Positions 1-8,028 of a stretch of DNA of 38,191 nt are shown piece after piece. Position numbers and translations under genes: made by a program. Under the pieces are notes generated by a model. It saw nothing but the letters and a program-made list of their open reading frames with translations, was not told the origin of the DNA and made no database searches. Positions within the stretch are counted from its first letter, which is position 1; every line of letters begins with the position of its first letter. Source of the DNA: a virus; the IMG/VR virus record IMGVR_UViG_3300025308_000346, positions 1 to 38,191 of that record. One strand, given 5' to 3'.

Positions 1-177
1 ATGCAAAACGACAAGGATCTGGCCACACGCGACACACAGCGCAACCTGGGCGCCGAGTTGCTGGCATCGGTCAAGGCAATGAAGGCCAATGAGGCCGCGC
101 GGGTGACGAAGGTGACACCGACGTTGGCCGCAGAGGCACGCGCAAGGCGGAGCTGTCACAAAAAACCTCGCAGATAG
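1..177 (+). pseudogene. Relic of an HTH antitoxin-like gene (HigA/NadS-type N-terminus)
   Basis: The frame from the first base encodes 58 residues beginning MQNDKDLATRDTQRNLGAEL. This resembles the N-terminal stretch of small HTH antitoxins, which typically read ..LGxELLxSVxxMKAxxxxRVTxV before the DNA-binding helices. After about residue 46 the frame ends in a Lys/Arg-rich tail and a stop. In the +2 frame at 141-170 one can read RKAELSQKTSQ, which looks like the first HTH helix (..LSQxxFA..). This suggests a frameshift, after which the gene is cut off and runs into SRAP-like sequence. The gene may also start upstream of the window. The family assignment rests on recalled sequence character only. 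Confidence 0.4.
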
Positions 178-182
178 CATCT

Positions 183-368
183 TGCAGTGTCGTTTCGATG
201 GGTGAACACCCGCTGATGACGCGAATGCACAAACCGGAGGATGAAAAGCGCAGCCTGGTGATTATTCCGCCGGAGCTTTACGGAGAGTGGCTACGTTGCA
301 GGGACCCAGAAGTGGCACAGGTTTTCTTGGTGAACGACCCGGCTGAGTGCATGTGCACCCTGTTATGA
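183..368 (+). pseudogene. C-terminal relic of an SRAP (YedK/HMCES-like) protein
   Basis: The frame ending at the TGA at 366-368 encodes HPLMTRMHKPEDEKRSLVII followed by PPELYGEWL and FLVNDPAECM. This matches the C-terminal part of SOS-response-associated peptidase (SRAP) proteins, where a conserved 'HPLMxRxHKPxDEKRSxVI' segment carries the active-site histidine. SRAP proteins crosslink to abasic sites in single-stranded DNA. The N-terminal domain with the catalytic Cys2 is absent, so this is a remnant. It is joined without a gap to the antitoxin-like relic upstream, implying a deletion fused the two. Confidence 0.55.
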
Positions 369-509
369 ATGCCCATATGCTTATCCGCACAGTTAAATCA
401 CACTATATTTTGTACACTAGGCAATATGGTATGCAACCACGGCCTCACGACAACATTGTATTTCTTAGCCGAATAGAAATGCACCAACCAAAAAACTTTC
501 AATGCTTGC

Positions 510-1436
510 ATGCCAGAAAAGCACCCAGTTACTACATTCAGCCAAACCAACATGAGTGAAAAAATGATCAAAAAAAACGAACTGCACGAAAAGAAACAAA
601 CAGAGTGCGAGCAGAGAAAAAATTGCTTTGTTATAACGCCAATCGGAAACGATGGCTCAGCGACCAGAAGAGCCGCTGATGGACTAGTTAGCGCTGTAAT
701 CAAACCCACTTTGACAGAAATGGGATATTCAGTTTTTGTAGCTCATGAAATATCACTTACCGGTTCAATCACTAAGCAAGTGCTAGAACACGTCATAGAA
801 GATGAACTCGTAATTGCCAACCTAACTGAATTAAACCCAAATGTAATGTATGAACTGGCAGTTAGGCACGCAACTGGGCTACCCGTAATTTCACTAGCTC
901 AAGCTGGAACAAATTTACCATTTGACATTTCCGAAGAAAGAACAATCTTCTTCCACAATGACATGAATGGCATAACCGAACTTAAGCCCAGACTTATTTC
1001 TGCAATTGAAGAAGTAATGCAAGCAAGCACACCAGACAACCCTGTATATCGAGCACACAATGCACGCATAATAAAAGAATCAACAACACTTCCAGACATA
1101 AATAGCTTACTCTTTGAGAAATTAGATCAAATACAAAATGACATTCTAAAAACTCAATACAGTCGCGATATGATTTCTACCAGCTGGAAAAATGCAGAAA
1201 ACGACGCTAGTCGTTACTTAACAAAAATTAGCATCCCGAGCTGCAGTAATATTGAACTGCATAAATTCAATCAATATCTGCAAAAAATTTCCAAAGGGAA
1301 AATCAAAGTTCACGATTATCGCGACAACGGAACCACAATAGAAGTCTCAATCCTTCATCACAACTCGACAATCACTGAAGAATTAGCTGAAGCTGCTGAG
1401 TACGCTGGAATTATTTTTGACAATAAAAATCTCTAA
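510..1436 (+). CDS. TIR/nucleoside deoxyribosyltransferase-like protein, possible antiphage effector
   Basis: A 308-residue protein that I recognise only at fold level. Residues 39-150 carry the pattern of TIR/NDT-type Rossmann-like nucleotide-processing domains: CFVITPIG at 39-46, an alternating strand/helix pattern, then a NPNVMYELAVRHA motif (109-121) whose Glu115 sits where the catalytic Glu of such N-glycosidases lies. The remaining ~150 residues show no familiar domain and could be a sensor region. The gene is AT-rich, unlike the GC-rich late operon it faces, and stands alone at the prophage edge, as cargo or defence genes often do. Two starts are possible (510, or the ATG at 552); neither has a clear ribosome-binding site. 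NAD or nucleotide cleavage in abortive infection is inference. It converges with the spanin genes, with about 136 empty bases between them. Confidence 0.75.
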   Translation: MPEKHPVTTFSQTNMSEKMIKKNELHEKKQTECEQRKNCFVITPIGNDGSATRRAADGLVSAVIKPTLTEMGYSVFVAHEISLTGSITKQVLEHVIEDELVIANLTELNPNVMYELAVRHATGLPVISLAQAGTNLPFDISEERTIFFHNDMNGITELKPRLISAIEEVMQASTPDNPVYRAHNARIIKESTTLPDINSLLFEKLDQIQNDILKTQYSRDMISTSWKNAENDASRYLTKISIPSCSNIELHKFNQYLQKISKGKIKVHDYRDNGTTIEVSILHHNSTITEELAEAAEYAGIIFDNKNL

Positions 1437-1572
1437 AGCACCAACTACACTTTAATGACAAACAAAAACAGAAGCCTACAGGCTGGGCGACATTCTCTTG
1501 GTAGCCAGTTGAAGAAAATCAACAATTCCCCCCAGCACCATGCGGAGTCGGGGAGAAATTCGTTTGAGCCAA

Positions 1573-2088
1573 TTACGATGCTGGCCACAGCAAACGGGAG
1601 AGGATGTCTACCCTATCAACACACCGCTTCAGCTCCACCACTACTGCGTCGGCTTCGCTTGCGAGACCGACAAGAAACTCTGCAGCCTCGTTAGAAAGTT
1701 CGGCTCGCTGCGCCTGATCGGATCCGCCGCCGGCAGGGTTGGCCGCAGCGCTTGCAGTTGTGCCGCTGGCAGCTTTGATGGGGACTGACATGCGCTGACG
1801 GCCAGCAACATGGTCAGCAAGAATGCGGTTCTTTTCAGCTTGTACATTGAGCAATCCTTCACGGTAACGGGTTTCGGCGGCCAGCAGCTGGCCGGCTGCG
1901 GCGGACTCGGCGCGGCGCAGTTGCTGCTGCAAATCATTGATGGCGGCGTTGTCGTCACGCTCGCGAGTGACCGCGGCGAGCTGCTGGTCTTGTCGCTCGG
2001 CAGACTGGCCAGACCAGTACGCGAGGCCGTGCGACAGCCCGAGCAGCACCACCACAACGATGATGGGAGCGAGTTTGCTATTGATCAT
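1573..2088 (-). CDS. Rz: i-spanin (Rz-like inner-membrane lysis protein)
   Basis: A 171-residue protein with an N-terminal transmembrane anchor (about residues 7-25, hydrophobic and Val/Leu-rich). A long Gln/Glu/Arg-rich coiled coil (about 30-95) and an Ala-rich C-terminal part follow. This is the layout of Rz-type i-spanins, which span the periplasm with an outer-membrane lipoprotein partner and disrupt the outer membrane at the end of lysis. The start at 2088 overlaps the endolysin stop (ATGA), and an AGGAGG lies 8 bases upstream inside the endolysin gene. A partner lipoprotein is encoded in another frame inside this gene (1641-1847). Last gene of the late operon. Confidence 0.85.
   Translation of the reverse strand: MINSKLAPIIVVVVLLGLSHGLAYWSGQSAERQDQQLAAVTRERDDNAAINDLQQQLRRAESAAAGQLLAAETRYREGLLNVQAEKNRILADHVAGRQRMSVPIKAASGTTASAAANPAGGGSDQAQRAELSNEAAEFLVGLASEADAVVVELKRCVDRVDILSRLLWPAS
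1641..1847 (-). CDS. Rz1: o-spanin lipoprotein (Rz1-like), nested in Rz
   Basis: A 68-residue ORF in a different frame wholly inside the Rz-like gene. It starts MYKLKR, continues with a hydrophobic signal segment and ends in a lipobox (V-S-A-C, Cys20), so the mature protein would be a small outer-membrane lipoprotein of 49 residues. The mature part is moderately Pro-rich, as in lambda Rz1. Nested Rz/Rz1 is the classic lambda arrangement. The position inside an i-spanin and the complete lipoprotein signal make chance unlikely. Confidence 0.8.
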   Translation of the reverse strand: MYKLKRTAFLLTMLLAVSACQSPSKLPAAQLQALRPTLPAADPIRRSEPNFLTRLQSFLSVSQAKPTQ

Positions 2089-2582
2089 GCCAAGCGACCT
2101 CCTGCCGTCGCATACACGGCCAGTAGTGCTTCGGCGCTGTGCTCGTTCTGGCCATAGCCGGCCCCCGGCAGCGATGCCCAGCGGCTGCGGCACTTGCTGA
2201 TGGCGGTGGCGATGTTGCCGCGCTGGATGTCGTCCAGAGCGCGGCACTCGCGGATCAGCTGCAGCGCGATACGGTCCTGATTGATGGCGCCGAAGTTGCT
2301 GAGCCCGAGCTGCTTGCGGTAGGCGTCGTAATAGCGCGCCAGGATCTGGTAACGGCCGGCGGCGCTGGACTTGATGCCCAGCTTCGGCAAATCAATGACA
2401 CGCCGCGGGTGATCGCTATAGCTGCTGAACAGCAACGGTGCCTTTACGGTACTCCCGACGATGACGTTGTAACCGTCATCGCTGGTGGTGAGCAGGCCAC
2501 GCCCCAGCTCGGACACGGCGATCATGTCGAGAAAGGCCAGGACATTGCGGCCACCGGCCTCTTGTTCCGAAATGCGAGCCAT
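2085..2582 (-). CDS. Endolysin, lambda R-like lytic transglycosylase (GH104)
   Basis: A 165-residue protein closely resembling lambda R. It has FLDMIAVSEL with the likely catalytic Glu25, then YNVIVG, YSDHPRRVI, SAAGRYQIL, YRKQLGL, and RWASLPGAGYGQ near the C-terminus, all in the lambda R order. The enzyme cleaves the MurNAc-GlcNAc bond of peptidoglycan to give 1,6-anhydro ends. No signal peptide is present, so it depends on the upstream holin for access to the wall. It sits between holin and spanins and overlaps the spanin start by 4 bases. A terminator-like hairpin lies between holin and this gene. Confidence 0.95.
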   Translation of the reverse strand: MARISEQEAGGRNVLAFLDMIAVSELGRGLLTTSDDGYNVIVGSTVKAPLLFSSYSDHPRRVIDLPKLGIKSSAAGRYQILARYYDAYRKQLGLSNFGAINQDRIALQLIRECRALDDIQRGNIATAISKCRSRWASLPGAGYGQNEHSAEALLAVYATAGGRLA

Positions 2583-2595
2583 GTGACTCCTTCCA

Positions 2596-2621
2596 TAAAA
2601 AAACCCGCCTCATGGGCGGGT
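2596..2621 (-). terminator. Intrinsic terminator-like hairpin between holin and endolysin
   Basis: Reading on the minus strand, ACCCGCC / GGCGGGT arms with a 5-base loop are followed by a run of seven T. One of a set of near-identical hairpins inside the late operon. Confidence 0.75.
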
Positions 2622-2641
2622 GTGGTCGTCGGTGGTAATGG

Positions 2642-2920
2642 TCAGGCAGAAATCTTGTCTGCGCGGCGCTTGAGCCAGGCTTCCAGGTACTGGGCACCAA
2701 CAATGCCCAGCCCGGCGCCAATCCCCACCAGCGCCGGTAGCGGTAGTGCGGGAAACTGCATCAACGCTACGCCTGCAATGGTGGAGGTACCGGCACCCAG
2801 AATGGCGCGGCCAAAGATCAGGCGCGTGGTGATGGCTTCATCGCTGGACAGCAGCTTGCCCAGCCCGATCAGCGACCCTACGCACAGCAACCACAACAGT
2901 CCTTTTTCATGTTCCTGCAT
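2642..2920 (-). CDS. Holin, LydA-like (holin superfamily III type)
   Basis: A 92-residue hydrophobic protein with a short polar N-terminus (MQEHEKG). Membrane segments lie at about 8-24, 36-56 and 60-78, and the C-terminus is basic (LKRRADK). The pattern ..GxGxLL..ExxTxRxxxGRAxLxAGxxxxAGxxLMxFP.LPxxALVGIGAxLG.. fits the LydA-type phage holin family. It would form inner-membrane lesions that release the endolysin encoded just downstream. It follows the gpD gene after a hairpin. Confidence 0.85.
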   Translation of the reverse strand: MQEHEKGLLWLLCVGSLIGLGKLLSSDEAITTRLIFGRAILGAGTSTIAGVALMQFPALPLPALVGIGAGLGIVGAQYLEAWLKRRADKISA

Positions 2921-2930
2921 TACAACCCCC

Positions 2931-2960
2931 TAAAAAGTGAACCCCGCGAAATCGCGGGGC
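2931..2960 (-). terminator. Terminator-like hairpin between gpD and holin
   Basis: On the minus strand CCCCGCG-ATTT-CGCGGGG is followed by TTCACTTTTT. It separates the tail module from the lysis cassette. Confidence 0.65.
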
Positions 2961-2974
2961 TGGAGTGAAACAAG

Positions 2975-4024
2975 TCACGGCGCCAATGCCACCAGCGCCT
3001 TGGGTTTTTTCTGTCCTGCTTTCTTCTTCCCCTTCTTCGCCGGCTCGGCTTTCTTGTTCAGGATCAGTTCCAGGCTGGTTTCCCAGCCGCCGCTGCTGAA
3101 TTCGTGCGTCACACTGTCGATGGTCCAAAGGTGGTCGACGCCGTCCTTGATGCCCTGCGTGCGCAGTTTGCGCTCGGCCACGATGTCTGCCCGCCCGGCC
3201 ATGGTGATACTCATGGTTATTTCCGAGCGCGCCGCCCGGTTGCTGGCGGCCTTGGCGGCCGCCGCCGCCGAGCCTTTGCTACTCGCCGTGTGACGAATCA
3301 CCCGCGGCGGCGCACTCGGGTTGTCCGGATTGGGCACCAGCACCGATTGCGTCTTGCCGGTGGCTTTGTCGTGGTGGCGTACGATGGCGCCGCCAGAGGC
3401 GTTGCGATCACTGGACTTGAAATGCCAGCCCTTGATGTCCTTGCGGTGGAGCACCAGCGTGGGCAGCGTCTTGCCGGTGACACTGGCAGTCTGGCCACCA
3501 CGCGGCAGCACCAGGATCTGGCCACCCTTCACCGTCGCGGTGGCGTCGTACTGGCTAGCCAAGCGGGTGATGAAGTGCAGATCGGATTCGTTCATCTGAT
3601 CAGCCCGGGCAACAGTGGCCTTGACCTTGCACACCGCCTTGAGCTTGTTGCGGGCGGCAATGTCCTTCACGACCTGCTCCAGTGTGGCGCCCTCCCACGA
3701 GTGGCGCCGCGGCTGCTTGATCTTGCCGGACATGTCCGCCGGCCGACCACGAAACACGATGATCTGCGGCGGGCCACTGGACTCGACTTCGTCCACCCGG
3801 TATTGCCCGATGCGAGTCAGCCCGGTTTCGACATAACCCAGGCTGACATCAAGCATAGCGCCGCGCGGCGGCAGACCGACGGCGCCGTTTCGGTCGTCAA
3901 GGGTAACGGTCAGCTCGTCGGAATCCAGCCCGGCCTTGTCGGTGATGCTGATCGAGATCAGGCGGTCTTGCAGCGTCGCGGTAATGTCCTGACCATTGGC
4001 CAGGATACGAAAGGTTGGCCGCAT
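2975..4024 (-). CDS. D: P2 gpD-like baseplate hub / late control protein D
   Basis: A 349-residue homologue of the gpD family (Phage_GPD), the trimeric hub that links tail tube and spike, equivalent to T4 gp27. Visible family features are an N-terminal ..DRLISISITDKAGLDSDELTVTLDDR segment (here 22-47) and LGYVETGL/IGQYRVDEV. A middle ..LxQVVKDIAARNxL.. and NESDLHFITRLASQYDA (about 144-160), and a Lys/Ala-rich C-terminal tail, follow. The start codon ATGCGGCCAACC itself overlaps one copy of the 9-bp repeated word. It follows gpX with a 3-base gap, in normal P2 order U-X-D. Confidence 0.95.
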   Translation of the reverse strand: MRPTFRILANGQDITATLQDRLISISITDKAGLDSDELTVTLDDRNGAVGLPPRGAMLDVSLGYVETGLTRIGQYRVDEVESSGPPQIIVFRGRPADMSGKIKQPRRHSWEGATLEQVVKDIAARNKLKAVCKVKATVARADQMNESDLHFITRLASQYDATATVKGGQILVLPRGGQTASVTGKTLPTLVLHRKDIKGWHFKSSDRNASGGAIVRHHDKATGKTQSVLVPNPDNPSAPPRVIRHTASSKGSAAAAAKAASNRAARSEITMSITMAGRADIVAERKLRTQGIKDGVDHLWTIDSVTHEFSSGGWETSLELILNKKAEPAKKGKKKAGQKKPKALVALAP

Positions 4025-4027
4025 GGA

Positions 4028-4234
4028 TCACTCCCACAGCGTGACGGTTTCAGTTGTGGCGCTGGCGATGTCCGGCATGGCGATATAGATGCCCTGCGGA
4101 TACGGCTGTGCCTGCCCGGCCAGATCCACGTTGGCAGCCAGCACCGCCTCAACAGTACCGTTGAGATGGCCGTAGTGCGCGTGGCAGAGACTGTCCAGGC
4201 AGTCACCGTCAGACGTTCTGATAATCTTCGCCAT
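4028..4234 (-). CDS. X: P2 gpX-like tail protein (LysM-like)
   Basis: A 68-residue protein starting MAKIIRTSDGDCLDSLCHAH, a gpX family (Phage_tail_X) signature with a LysM-like fold. It acts in tail assembly near the hub and may bind peptidoglycan. The start at 4234 is chosen because family members begin at this methionine and it lies 26 bases inside the end of the gpU gene, suggesting translational coupling. Confidence 0.92.
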   Translation of the reverse strand: MAKIIRTSDGDCLDSLCHAHYGHLNGTVEAVLAANVDLAGQAQPYPQGIYIAMPDIASATTETVTLWE

Positions 4235-5075
4235 AGCGAGACAGCTCCAGCGTGAAGGCCTGCTTGCGCGGCGCACCGTCGACAAACAGATACGCCTGTT
4301 CTTCGTTCAATTGCGCCAGGTACCAGCGCCCCAGGTGCTCACCGTAACCCGTGGTCAGTGTGAGCGGCTGCAGGGCATCACCCAGCTCGCGCAGGCGGTC
4401 GATGTGTCCGGCGCCATGCTGCGCCAGGAAGATCGCCCCTTTCAGCGTGATGCGGTCACCGCCCTTGCTTACCGCCTGCTCTGCCGCGCGACGCGTCAGC
4501 CGTTCCTGGCTGGCGATGTTGAACTGGGTGGCACGGGACAGGGTGTCAAACGCGGCCTGTCCCAGTGCAAAGCGGAACGGCACACCCAGCTCCGGCGCCA
4601 ACTCCAGCAGGTAGCCCCGTGCCGGTGCGCCACTCATGTCCAGCCCTGCCGCCAATGCCCCGCCGAATGACTGCACCAGCGAGACGCTGCCACCACCCAT
4701 GCGCATGGCGAGGGCGCGCGCATCTTTCGGCAGCCGCGCGTAGGCGGTAAGCGAGTAGCCCAGCGCCTGTTTCAGCTTGCTGTTGCTTGCCGCCAGCGCA
4801 CTGCCCGCCGCCTGCAGCAGGTTATTGCTGGAGCCGGTCATGTCCTTGGCAGCCAATGTCAGCAACCCGGCCGCACGCTGCACCGTCCTGCTGCTGGCGC
4901 CGGTCAGTGGTGCACCAGCCGACAACAGCGCGGCGGCCTTTTCTACCTGCACCGCCGCGCCGGTGGCACTCTTCACCGCCGACGTGACATCGGCCACCGC
5001 CCGCGGCAAATTGGCGACGCCGGCGGCGCGGCTGGCGCCATCAACGGCCAACCGCAGCACTGCTTCAAGTTCCAT
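4209..5075 (-). CDS. U: P2 gpU-like tail protein with a long Ala-rich N-terminal extension
   Basis: 288 residues. The C-terminal ~125 residues are gpU (Phage_P2_GpU): FALGQAAFDTLSRATQFN near 168, GDRITLKGAIFLAQHGAGHIDRL, and then ..GRWYLAQLNEEQAYLFVDGAPRKQAFTLELSRYGED.. P2 gpU is only about 160 residues, so the first ~160 residues here are extra. They are Ala/Ser/Leu-rich, predicted helical, and contain no motif I recognise. GpU is needed for tail completion next to the tape measure. An AGGGGG lies just upstream of the ATG at 5075, so the long form is the likely product. It follows the tape measure with a 1-base gap. Confidence 0.88.
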   Translation of the reverse strand: MELEAVLRLAVDGASRAAGVANLPRAVADVTSAVKSATGAAVQVEKAAALLSAGAPLTGASSRTVQRAAGLLTLAAKDMTGSSNNLLQAAGSALAASNSKLKQALGYSLTAYARLPKDARALAMRMGGGSVSLVQSFGGALAAGLDMSGAPARGYLLELAPELGVPFRFALGQAAFDTLSRATQFNIASQERLTRRAAEQAVSKGGDRITLKGAIFLAQHGAGHIDRLRELGDALQPLTLTTGYGEHLGRWYLAQLNEEQAYLFVDGAPRKQAFTLELSRYGEDYQNV

Positions 5076-5076
5076 T

Positions 5077-8016
5077 TCATCCCCCTACCGGGTCATACAT
5101 CCCGCTGCCACTTGTCTTGGCTTTGGCGGACCATTGGTCAAACAGCCGCTTCAGGTGCGGCGCCAGCTGCGCGGCGATCTCTGCCGGGTTCTTGGCATCG
5201 CCCAGCACCTTGACGTCGATTTTTGGTGAGAAGGTAAAGTGCTGCACGACGGGCGGCGGTGGCGCCTTGGCCGGCGCCGGCTTGGCCGCGGGTACGGCAG
5301 TCGGTGCTTTGGCTGCCGCTTCCGGCTTCGCTGTCGCCCCAACCGCAACAGGGCGCTTGATGACCGTCGGCGCCAGCAGCTTGGCATCCTCGTCACCATG
5401 CAGCTTGTCGTACAGCCAGCCGCCCAGGGTCTGCTTGCGGCCACCGTTGGCCGCCGTCAGCCCTGCCGTAATGCCGGCATTGATCGCGGTACCGACGCCG
5501 TAGCCAGCCACGCCCGCTGCGGCAACCATGCCGGTAGCGGCCGCCGCTGTTGCGGCACCGCCTGTTGCTACGGCACCCAGCGTCGGTGCGGCCATGGCGG
5601 CACGACCTGCCGTCACCGTCCCGCCCAGCGCACTACGCACAGCGGCACCGACACGCGTCAGCTTGCCCGACGGTTTGCCTTTGCTGTCTGGCGCTCCCGG
5701 CAAGTCCGGCAGGCCGCCACGCGGCATGTTGGTGACGAATACCTGCTGCACGCCGGCGCCAGGCTTGCCACCACCCAGCACCTCAGACAGCACACCCGGT
5801 AGACCGCCCTTGCCTGCTGCCGCCGCCCCTACCTTGCCACCCAGCGTGGTCAGTACCTTGCCGGCACCCCACTGCACGGCGCCACCGACAATGCGCTTGG
5901 CCGCAATGCCCAGCGTCACCACGCCAGCGGCTAGCCCCAGCGTCGATGCTTCCGGATGGCCTTGCGCAAAGCTGGTACCCAGCTGCAGAAGCGATGACGC
6001 CAGATCGGCAGCACCGTTGGTCACCGGCCGGATGGCATCACCGACGGCGATCATGCTGGCGTTAAAGTCCGCCGCCACCGCCTCCCAGCGGCTGTTCGAA
6101 GTGTCGTCGCGGGCGGCTTTGTCACCTTCCAGCTTCTTGCCGCCATCCGTGCTCAGGATCTTGGCCTGGTCGCTCTTGATCTGGCCACCGTACTTGATCT
6201 GCGCCAGCGCGCCGGAGCGTGCCTGCTGATCGGTCAGAATGTCGGCCAGACCGGCCATTTTCAGGTAGGCATCCAGCGCCTCGTTCTCTTGCTGCTTGTT
6301 GCCGCCGCTGTTCTTGATCCTGGCTTTCAGATCCGCCAGCTTCTTCGCCTGCGCCGGGCCCTGCTTGGCGGTGAGCTTTTCCGTCAGCGCGATGAAGGCC
6401 TCGACGGGGTTGTAACCGGCCTTCATGTACGCCTTCATCGACTCCTGCAGTGACACGCCAGCATCGGCAAACTTCTTGTCGGTATCCGGCGCGGTGATCT
6501 TGGCCAGCAGGTTCTTGAAGTTGTTGGCAGCGCTGTCCGGGTCACCGGTCAGCTTGACCTGTGCCTGCAGGCTGGCGGCGATGTAGCGCACCGCGTCCGG
6601 ACCCTGAAAACCCAGCGCGCCGGTGGTGGCCAGCAGCTCCGGCATGAAGCGGGCCATCTTGTCCGACTCGAACGCGCCCAGATCGCCTGCGACGGCCACC
6701 TCGCCCATGGTCTTGCGCATGTCTTTCTGCGACACGCCGTTCTGGTCGAAGGAGTAGATCAGCTTGGAGGCGTCTTCCGGCGCCATCTTCTGGCCTTTGA
6801 CCAGCTCGGCCAGCAGGCTGCCGTGGCCAATGGCTTCCTGCCACCCCATACCTTGTGTCACCAGACCATTGATGGCCTGAGCCAGTGCGGTACGGTCCAT
6901 CTTCTGGTCGGCGGCAATCTGCATGATGCCGCTAACCAGCTCCTTCTCGCCGGCCTTGTTGGCGATACCAGACTTGATCGCGATGTCGCGGGTCTCTGCC
7001 TGGAAATCACCGCTGATCTTGGTGGGCACAGCGGCGGCACCGATGGTGGTCACCCCGGCGGTTTTGCCCAGCTCAATGCCGGACTGAATCTGGCCGATGC
7101 CGTGCTGCTGCCACTGCATGCCTTTCTCGGTCTGCTGCAGCTTGCGCATGGCCTTGTCGAGGTTGCCGACCTCGATGCCCATGTCGCGCAGCTTGGCGGC
7201 GTTCGCCGCCAGCTTGTCGCGCAACGGCACGTCAGCCAGCTGCTGCTGGCCTTGGGCGGCCTGCCTGGCTGCCGCCCCCAGCTTGACGGTCTGGCTGGCT
7301 GCATCGCCAACGGCCGATCCGGTGTTGCGCAGCTCGCTGCGGGTGGCCTGCAGCGTGGCGCGCTTGCCCTCGAATGCTTCTTTAGCGGCGGCTGCCGCGC
7401 GCTGTGCCTTGCCCAGCTCGCTGGTCAACCGGGCTTCTTCCGACGTCGCCGCCTTGGCTGCATCGATCTGGGCTTTCTTGGCTGCGGCCAGCGCCTTGGC
7501 CTGCTGAGAGGCACCACGGGCGGCATCGGCCTCCTCCTTCAGCGCCAGCACCTGCTGGCGGGTCAAGGCGCTGTTGTTCTTGCCGTCCTGCCACGCTGCA
7601 CGCTTGATGTCGGCATGCGCCGCGGCCAACCTTGCCGACTCCGTCAGCGCACGGTGTTCAGCCTCCAGCGCCGGCACCGCCGCGGCTTGGCCGGCGGCAG
7701 CCTGCTTGGCGGTGTTCAGCGCCTGGGCCAATTCGCCGACACGGGTAGTGGACGCCTGCCAGTCTTTCTCAAGCCCGCCCAGCTCGCCCCGCAATTGGCG
7801 TACGCTTTCCAGCCCGATCCGGCGCCCGGCCTTGTCTGCCTCGGCCAGTTCGCGCTGCAGGCGTTGGGTCTCACCAATCAGACTCTTGATGCCCTTGGTG
7901 TCCGCCATGCCCTTTTGCAGGCCTTCCACCGATTTCTGCGTCTTGCCGACGGCGGCGCCCAGCGTTGCAGATACGGCGCCACCGATTACAATACCAATGG
8001 CAACATCTTTAGACAT
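5077..8016 (-). CDS. T: Tail tape measure protein (P2 gpT type)
   Basis: 979 residues, the longest gene in the window. The N-terminus (MSKDVAIGIVIGGAVSATLG) is typical of P2-type tape measures. Residues ~20-300 are Ala/Lys/Gln-rich coiled coil. A conserved core near 310-480 (GKTAGVTTIG, FQAETRDIAIKSGI, GLVTQGMGWQEAI, FDQNGVSQKDMRKTMGEVAVAGDLG) follows. The C-terminal third has hydrophobic helices, a Gly/Ala-rich membrane-like stretch (~825-860) and a Pro/Ala/Lys-rich linker. It sets tail length by spanning the tube and is thought to be released at DNA injection. The start is preceded by AAGGGC. It follows E/E' after a 200-base gap that holds a possible plus-strand gene. Confidence 0.95.
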   Translation of the reverse strand: MSKDVAIGIVIGGAVSATLGAAVGKTQKSVEGLQKGMADTKGIKSLIGETQRLQRELAEADKAGRRIGLESVRQLRGELGGLEKDWQASTTRVGELAQALNTAKQAAAGQAAAVPALEAEHRALTESARLAAAHADIKRAAWQDGKNNSALTRQQVLALKEEADAARGASQQAKALAAAKKAQIDAAKAATSEEARLTSELGKAQRAAAAAKEAFEGKRATLQATRSELRNTGSAVGDAASQTVKLGAAARQAAQGQQQLADVPLRDKLAANAAKLRDMGIEVGNLDKAMRKLQQTEKGMQWQQHGIGQIQSGIELGKTAGVTTIGAAAVPTKISGDFQAETRDIAIKSGIANKAGEKELVSGIMQIAADQKMDRTALAQAINGLVTQGMGWQEAIGHGSLLAELVKGQKMAPEDASKLIYSFDQNGVSQKDMRKTMGEVAVAGDLGAFESDKMARFMPELLATTGALGFQGPDAVRYIAASLQAQVKLTGDPDSAANNFKNLLAKITAPDTDKKFADAGVSLQESMKAYMKAGYNPVEAFIALTEKLTAKQGPAQAKKLADLKARIKNSGGNKQQENEALDAYLKMAGLADILTDQQARSGALAQIKYGGQIKSDQAKILSTDGGKKLEGDKAARDDTSNSRWEAVAADFNASMIAVGDAIRPVTNGAADLASSLLQLGTSFAQGHPEASTLGLAAGVVTLGIAAKRIVGGAVQWGAGKVLTTLGGKVGAAAAGKGGLPGVLSEVLGGGKPGAGVQQVFVTNMPRGGLPDLPGAPDSKGKPSGKLTRVGAAVRSALGGTVTAGRAAMAAPTLGAVATGGAATAAAATGMVAAAGVAGYGVGTAINAGITAGLTAANGGRKQTLGGWLYDKLHGDEDAKLLAPTVIKRPVAVGATAKPEAAAKAPTAVPAAKPAPAKAPPPPVVQHFTFSPKIDVKVLGDAKNPAEIAAQLAPHLKRLFDQWSAKAKTSGSGMYDPVGG

Positions 8017-8028
8017 ACGGGCCCTTCA

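Noticed and set aside
347-559. Plus-strand ORF of 70 codons before the TIR-like gene
   Set aside because: Begins inside the SRAP relic and ends inside the next gene in another frame; composition looks non-coding.
2139-4255. Two plus-strand ORFs opposite lysis genes and gpD
   Set aside because: Shadows; the minus-strand proteins have clear families.
6823-8028. Plus-strand ORF upstream of and in frame with the small membrane ORF
   Set aside because: It is the shadow of the tape measure gene; only the part beyond 8028 lies outside a minus-strand gene.
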